Assembly (NCBI GenBank): GCA_963971305.1
Contig: OZ020304.1
Coordinates: forward strand, 18,024,103-18,088,102
Length of the DNA: 64,000 nt
DNA from: Arcuatula senhousia
Taxonomy: Eukaryota; Mollusca; Bivalvia; Mytilida; Mytilidae
Direction of reading: 5' to 3'
The notes beneath the pieces were generated by a model. The model saw only the letters and a program-made list of their open reading frames with translations, searched no databases and had not been told where the DNA came from. Below, one piece after another: positions 59,005 through 64,000 of the stretch. A program made the position numbers and the translations under genes. Numbering within the stretch: position 1 is the stretch's first letter; every line of letters begins with the position of its first letter.

Positions 59005-59945
59005 TCATGGGCAATAACGGCCCAAAAGTATATAAAAAGCTTCGCCGAACGCATCATGATACGACCACAACATGTCGAACCCTGTACGTTTTAGGCCTAA
59101 TATGGATAGTCAATTGCTCTGGAAACATGAAGCCCGTGTTGGACTTTCTATTCACATTTCACAAGGAATTCATTTTTTTTTCAAAAACAGACCAAAATAC
59201 AATTTACAATTACAAAAATATTACCCCTTTTTGTCTCTTTTGACCCCTAACAAAAATCTAGAGTAAGTTTAACGAAATAAGTCTTAAATTTTGTAAATTT
59301 ACTACTTGACAAGAATTGAAATGGGACAATAATTAGGAAATAAGTTTCGATTTTGGCCCTTTTTGGCCCCTTATTTCATCATGGAAAAAAGAGTTGCAAT
59401 AGTTAATCCTCTATTTGTACTGACTTCTTGACAAGACTTAACATGCAATTTTTTTTTCAAAATCAGACCAGAAATAAACAAAAAGTTACATTTTTGCCCC
59501 CTTTTGGGTCCCTTATTTCTAAATTACAAAACAAAGACCCCCAAAATATGATGGTAAGGCATATTATTGTAAAATTTCATAGCAGTTGGCCTACCAGAAT
59601 TAAAGTTATTGTAATTTTTTGCCCCTTTTGGGTCCCTAATTTCTAGAAAAATATAAAGGGGAGACCCCAAAAAATCAATTCCATTCATTCTTTTGTGGTA
59701 TGAAACATTATTGTAAAATTTCACGGCATTTGGTAAACCAGAACAAAAGATAATGTGGGAACAAACAAAAAAGTAGCATTTTGGCCCCTAATTTCTCAAC
59801 GAAAAAAGGGGGACCCCCAAAATCAATCCCATCCATCGTTGATGATAAGGAACATCATTGTAAAATTTCATAGCAATCGGATAACTAGAACTAAAGTTAT
59901 AGTGGGAACACTCAAGTTAACAGACAACACAGACGACACAGACAA
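59005..59945 (+). mobile_element. Tandem-repeat element, ~140-bp units
   Basis: Units marked by 'CCCCTTTTGGGTCCCT.ATTTCTA' (59500, 59620, decayed at 59345 and 59785) and 'ATTGTAAAATTTCATAGCA' (59568, 59712, 59857). The right end is 'CAACACAGACGACACAGAC' followed by 'GACAGTATCATACCATTATA'. Non-coding. The layout resembles the other array elements here, but the ends differ. Confidence 0.65.
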
Positions 59946-60354
59946 CGATAACGACAGTATCATACCATTATATGTATACGTCCGCATTTTTAGCAGTCGT
60001 ATAATAGATTTGAATAATGGTATATATCTTTCATTTCCTTCAGTCTCAGTAAAGTAAAAAAGTAGAAGTAGTTAATGATATGATTTAAATTGAGAGTAAG
60101 AAGATCTTGTTTTCAACGAGTTTTTTTTCTTTTGGTTGAGAATGTTGAAAGTGGACATTTTTGTTCTTGTACGGCTAATCTTAGATTCAGAAGGAAAAGT
60201 TATCGTTGATATTTTTTCTCAATTTTTTTTTTCTATAATTTTTAATTACATTGTATATACATGCCAAATTTCATTCATGTGAAGTGCTGTGCGCATTTTT
60301 TCTTGTTTCTTCTGGACAAGTTATGTTAATAAAAACTACAAAACAGTACATACT

Positions 60355-60500
60355 GAGGCATAGATACCAATTGGGCATCCGAATTTCAAAGCCCGAAAGG
60401 GCAGAAACAAAACCAGCAAACACAAACAAGGACAGGACGAAAAAACAGACAACTTATAAACATGGAAACACAAAAACTACTGAATATCAATTAACAACTC
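60355..60500 (-). repeat. Penelope-like tail fragment
   Basis: 'CATCCGAATTTCAAAGCCCG', 'AAAGGGCAGAAACAAAACC' and 'CATGGAAACACAAAA' match the 30490 tail. Confidence 0.6.
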
Positions 60501-60817
60501 TAATCGTAATTACATTTGTGCTTTTTTATTGAATTACAACTCAGTAGTAACATAACTTATGCACTAAGATGGGATTTTTATCATATAAGGTCTAAATGTA
60601 AATGTGCAACAAAATTTTAGAGATGCAAAGAAGTTCCTAAAAGGGTCTTTGAATTTTGGAGACCATATTAAAGACAAAATAAGTACATATGGTATACAAC
60701 ATTACAAAGAACCACACAACAAAGCATGGTATATTTGATACCAACAACGCAAACTTATGCACAACGTGAAGGAACAAATGTGTTCCAGAGGGTACACGAG
60801 GATGGGTTTGTACTTAC

Positions 60818-60873
60818 CATCAGTAAAGGCCCTCCACTCATTCTTGAAATTCCAGGTTAACTATAGATGATAA
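60818..60873 (-). CDS. Receptor 2 small exon: 5' UTR end plus first 8 codons
   Basis: Minus strand: acceptor-like CTATAG, about 24 nt of leader, ATG at 60841, codons for MSGGPLLM, donor GTAAGT at 60817. It joins in phase 0 to ATTTGT at 53624, completing a signal peptide that continues ICFAFVMCIATYHKVEG. It matches the receptor 1 exon (15593-15570) in start, length, phase and position; the exact UTR boundary is uncertain. The coding part is 60841-60818. Confidence 0.6.
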
Positions 60874-60929
60874 AGTTAAAACTATTAATTTTTGTCTTGA
60901 TATTGTTTGCGCTGTTCATTTCTGTTCGG

Positions 60930-61045
60930 TTGATTTTGTGTTTTGTGTTTCCTCACCCTGTTCTTGTTCGTGTTGGCTGGTTTTGTCGCTGCCCTTTCGG
61001 ACTTATCACACTCGAATGCCCCAGTGGTGCCCTTCGCTACTTTTA
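60930..61045 (+). repeat. Penelope-like tail fragment
   Basis: 'CCTGTTCTTGTTCGTGTTGG', 'TGGTTTTGTCGCTGCCC' and 'TTTCGGACTTATCACACTCG' match the tail at 11280-11340. Confidence 0.6.
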
Positions 61046-61049
61046 AGAT

Positions 61050-62399
61050 TAAGGTAAAGATTTGCCTTGAAGGTTCTGCTTTTTACATACTCTCCTGTAC
61101 TAATTACCAGTTATATTGTTTTTAATTAAGGCACTGACTAGTTAGTTTCGATGGTGCTTAAATATTTCAATACTTTATTTAATTTGGTATTGATAATTAT
61201 TTATTTCAGTTTGAAAATGTTATGTTCACCGTCATGCCAGAAAAAAAAACTTTATTGCCTCGTTTTAGATGAGAAAAATCATTTGCTTTAGGTACAAACC
61301 AATATTTTGGTTTGGTGTTTGTCCTTTTAAGATACAAAATGCATAACAATGTGCATTTAGTTCATACCCCAATGAAAAAAATATATGACAGTCAATCAAA
61401 ACGATTAAAAAACAAGAACATTTTCCCCGTGATTTTTTTTCATTTGGGATAATTTCGTCCAAAAAACGATAACGTTGTGCAAATTTTTTTCTGTAAACAC
61501 TTTTTATTATTAGTGTCTTCAAAATGATTTTAAACAATGTAAATTTTACAACCAATCTTTTATTATTTATATAAGTTTTCTCTCTTCTTTTAAAATCGAA
61601 ACTGTTCAAGATCAAACAGAAAAATCTCTTATTAATTTAAAGATATTGTTGTATTTTTAGCTAAAACCATTTCATTGGGATACGAAAAAAAAACCAATTC
61701 GCCCAATCAAATAACAGTATTTCAATAAAAATTTATTAAAAGTAACAGTGAATGTGTTGTGATCAACGATTACCAAAAAGATAAATCGATCCATTTTTTC
61801 GTAGAATTAAGAATCAGTATAGTTACATTTCAGGTGATGCCTAACAGTCGTTATGTTAAAGGGAGTCATTAATTCAATCTTATAAAACGGATAGAGAAGA
61901 AATGAGTATTTTCAATAAAGAGCATGGCCCGATAGCTAGGGTAAGACTTACCATTTGATCTTTATGAGGGGCAATGGTGTAATTAGAAACAAAAAGGCAG
62001 GATGCCAAAAATTAAGACATAAAAAGACTGGACGGTGCTGTGAAAAAAAGCAGGGCGTAATTGTTAGCTAAAAAATTATGTTAAATTAAAAAAAAAATAA
62101 AAAGATAAAAATCGCGAACAATTAGAGGCTCCATTTGTTTTAAAAAATAAAAAGGCATGACGAAAAAATAATCATTGCCCCCTATTAAAATCACTTACTC
62201 GACTATTTTGAAAGATAGGTAAAACGCTAATAATTAAGGAAAATTCGAAGAGCATCTTAAAATTCTTAAAATTAATGTGCTTTAGAAATTATGTTTCAAT
62301 TACTGGAGTTTTTTTTCTTTCTTAAAAATTGAAGATAAAAACAACGAAAAAAAAACCAAATATTTTAGCAATAATTTAATTTTATTAAAGAAAAAGCAT
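61050..62399. other. AT-rich, no gene recognised
   Basis: Lies between the proposed 5' UTR exon and small exon of receptor 2. A 116-codon minus-strand open stretch (61615-61265) has no domain features and a composition expected of AT-rich DNA. Confidence 0.4.
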
Positions 62400-62745
62400 A
62401 AAAAATGAAATAAAAACTAACCTTACTCTGCTATCAAAGTCTTTTCAAATAATGAACTGGTAATGTATTTTTTTTATTATAATCTATATGCTTCCTAATG
62501 ACAGGTCCAGTTTCTCGAGGCATGATTTGATTGGCTCGTTCTAATTTTTCCCCCATTTCTCTCAGTTTGATTAGTTATTTTGTGAACAATTTTTCCTTCT
62601 GTTGTTATAGAAAAATAATTTATATTTTTGTTTTATGAGGGACTAGAATATTTCCTTTTTCTTTTTGTAAAAATGCAAAAATAAATTCTAGGCAAGAGAA
62701 AGAAAATATAGTTAGACAGATTTACATGTCTTTAACTTAATATAA
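62400..62745 (-). promoter_or_regulatory. Putative promoter and 5' UTR exon of receptor 2
   Basis: Homologue of 17265-17600. It keeps the CCAAT box (62534-62530), 'CGAGAAACTGGACC' and the donor context 'GCAGAGTAAGGTTAGTTTT' (GTAAGG at 62426 or GTTAGT at 62421). The TATA-like word is weaker ('ATTATAATAAAA'). No ATG in the exon part. Confidence 0.45.
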
Positions 62746-63239
62746 ATCTCTTAAATATATTCCACAAATACAGCAAAGTTCTTACACTCAAATCATTTCT
62801 AATTGTCGTTATGCATATCAAGTACACATACTCCACACGTCTATTTAGGATCTTTTTATCGTCTCAAATCCTTTGTTGGGTATTTCATGCAAAGGTTAAA
62901 GTGTGAACAAGAAGAAGGAGTACAAGTATACGAAACGGCGGCTAATTTAAATTCGAGACAGCTACAAAATGCCTCTACTGGAATGGTAATAAGACAAGGT
63001 CATACAATGTGCATAAATTGTTAACTTTTGTGAACAGTGAAGAAGTTAAAACATTATTTCTGATATTTAATTAAGCCACTTTTTGAGTAAAAATGATATA
63101 ATATTGGGCCGCGTATTCTGAAAAAAAGTATTCAGAGCATGAGGCCACTATTGAACTTTTCAAAACGCTTGTTAAACAGGGTTAAAAATCGACAAATATA
63201 GAGATTTTTAAGGTGTTGTTATGTTTTTTTTATAGTGAA
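62746..63239. other. No gene recognised
   Basis: One 73-codon plus-strand open stretch (62803-63024) has no start context or domain that I can support. Confidence 0.35.
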
Positions 63240-63690
63240 AGAAAACAATGGTATAGAAAAAACATACAAACATTATGTGTTACATAAAAGTATATGAGGC
63301 AGCTAATGGTACCTATATTGATTGTTACATATACAATGTTTAGAACACATACATACAGACAAAAATACATAAAATAAAATAAAAAAATAACAGAGAGATG
63401 TCAAGTATTTTGGCTTCAGTATTAACACATTTTGGTATAAATCTATTGAAATACCCGGAGAGGAGAGTTTCTTACAAATATTTTTTTATAATTTGCAAAA
63501 TTTAATAAGTGATCAGTATTTATTGACTAAAAAGTTCCTATATTTCTATAATATTTGGATTCGACCATTTTGTATCACTTTTAGAGCAGAGAATACACAG
63601 GAAATTCATCACCAATGTTTAAATTACTACATTAGGTCATAAACGTTGATTCCTATCAATATTTCTCCATCTGTCTGACTCAATTAGCAA
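63240..63690. repeat. Dispersed duplicate of 50190-51040
   Basis: A shorter copy; see the partner. The match stops at 'CAAATTATGG', where LINE coding sequence begins. Confidence 0.65.
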
Positions 63691-64000
63691 ATTATGGACC
63701 GTTTATGAATCAGTGTTCTGCTCTTAAAATTAATTATATTAAGCAAATTCTACATGACCAGTTTATTCAATCTTGGTATGGCGATATTGCCAGCTCCTCA
63801 AGAGGCGAATTTTACTCTCTTTGCAAGTCATCTTTTGGCCTCGAAAACTATTTAGTTAAACTCCCGGAGTTTAACCGCATTTGGATTACTAAACTACGCA
63901 TGTCAAATGTTCATTTGCCTATTGAAACGGGGAGATGGCATAACATCCCAAGGCATGAAAGAATTTGCTCTTTTTGTGATAACTCTGTAGGTGATGAGTC
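63690..64000 (+). pseudogene. 5'-truncated LINE ORF2 C-terminus, runs off the window
   Basis: An open frame to the window edge with 'ILHDQFIQSWYGDI', 'LPEFNRIWITKLRMSNVHL' and 'GRWHNIPRHERICSFC', the pre-finger pattern and first cysteines of the C-terminal zinc knuckle of mollusc-type LINE ORF2s. The start is within the duplicated sequence, as expected for a 5'-truncated insertion. The rest lies beyond position 64000. Confidence 0.8.

Noticed and set aside
61265..61615. 116-codon minus-strand frame as a gene
   Set aside because: AT-rich composition, no domain, no paralogue near receptor 1.
62803..63024. 73-codon plus-strand frame as an exon
   Set aside because: No splice sites, homology or duplicate that I can point to.

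Overview
The window is AT-rich animal DNA with no bacterial features. The dispersed repeats are ones I associate from memory with marine mussel (Mytilus-like bivalve) genomes. They include a short repeat carrying 'GAGCGCCTCTGATGAGTC', array elements whose ends read like 'GAATCGCTCACCTG' and 'AGTGATGGCAATAGCTCAC', and many Penelope-like fragments. No search was possible, so the taxon is an inference.

Two host genes can be supported. They are paralogous class A GPCR-like receptors, both on the minus strand and about 45 kb apart. Each has one large exon (7190-8650 and 52170-53624). About 7 kb further upstream lies a tiny exon, ATG plus seven codons (15593-15570 and 60841-60818), which completes a signal peptide when joined in phase. 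About 1.6-1.7 kb beyond that is a conserved segment with a CCAAT box and a splice donor, plus a TATA/initiator in copy 1 (17265-17600 and 62400-62745), read here as promoter and 5' UTR exon. Both receptors lack the conserved TM3 cysteine and have a degraded NPxxY motif.

Between and inside these genes nearly everything is mobile or duplicated DNA. 0-6.2 kb: array-element pieces, a Penelope-like reverse transcriptase relic, a 145-bp tandem repeat and a SINE-like unit nested in a dispersed repeat. 8.9-17.1 kb (mostly intron of receptor 1): a foldback element, a 708-bp Mutator-like element with a 10-bp target duplication, Penelope-like relics, and a TIR family with GGGGCCAGG-type ends. 18.1-20.0 kb: a ~157-bp tandem array with a 630-bp higher-order period. 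20.4-39.5 kb: two tandem copies of a 9-10 kb segment, each carrying private insertions. 38.8-40.8 kb: a recent 997-bp tandem duplication.

41942-48841 is a structurally complete Ngaro-type tyrosine-recombinase retrotransposon. Its order is A1 - gag - RT/RNase H - tyrosine recombinase - SGNH hydrolase - B1 - A2 - B2, with split direct repeats about 99% identical but with frameshifts in RT and recombinase. This is the most complete system in the window. Beyond receptor 2 there is a decayed minus-strand LINE (57.35-58.99 kb), another tandem-repeat element (59.0-59.95 kb), and a 5'-truncated LINE running off the right edge.
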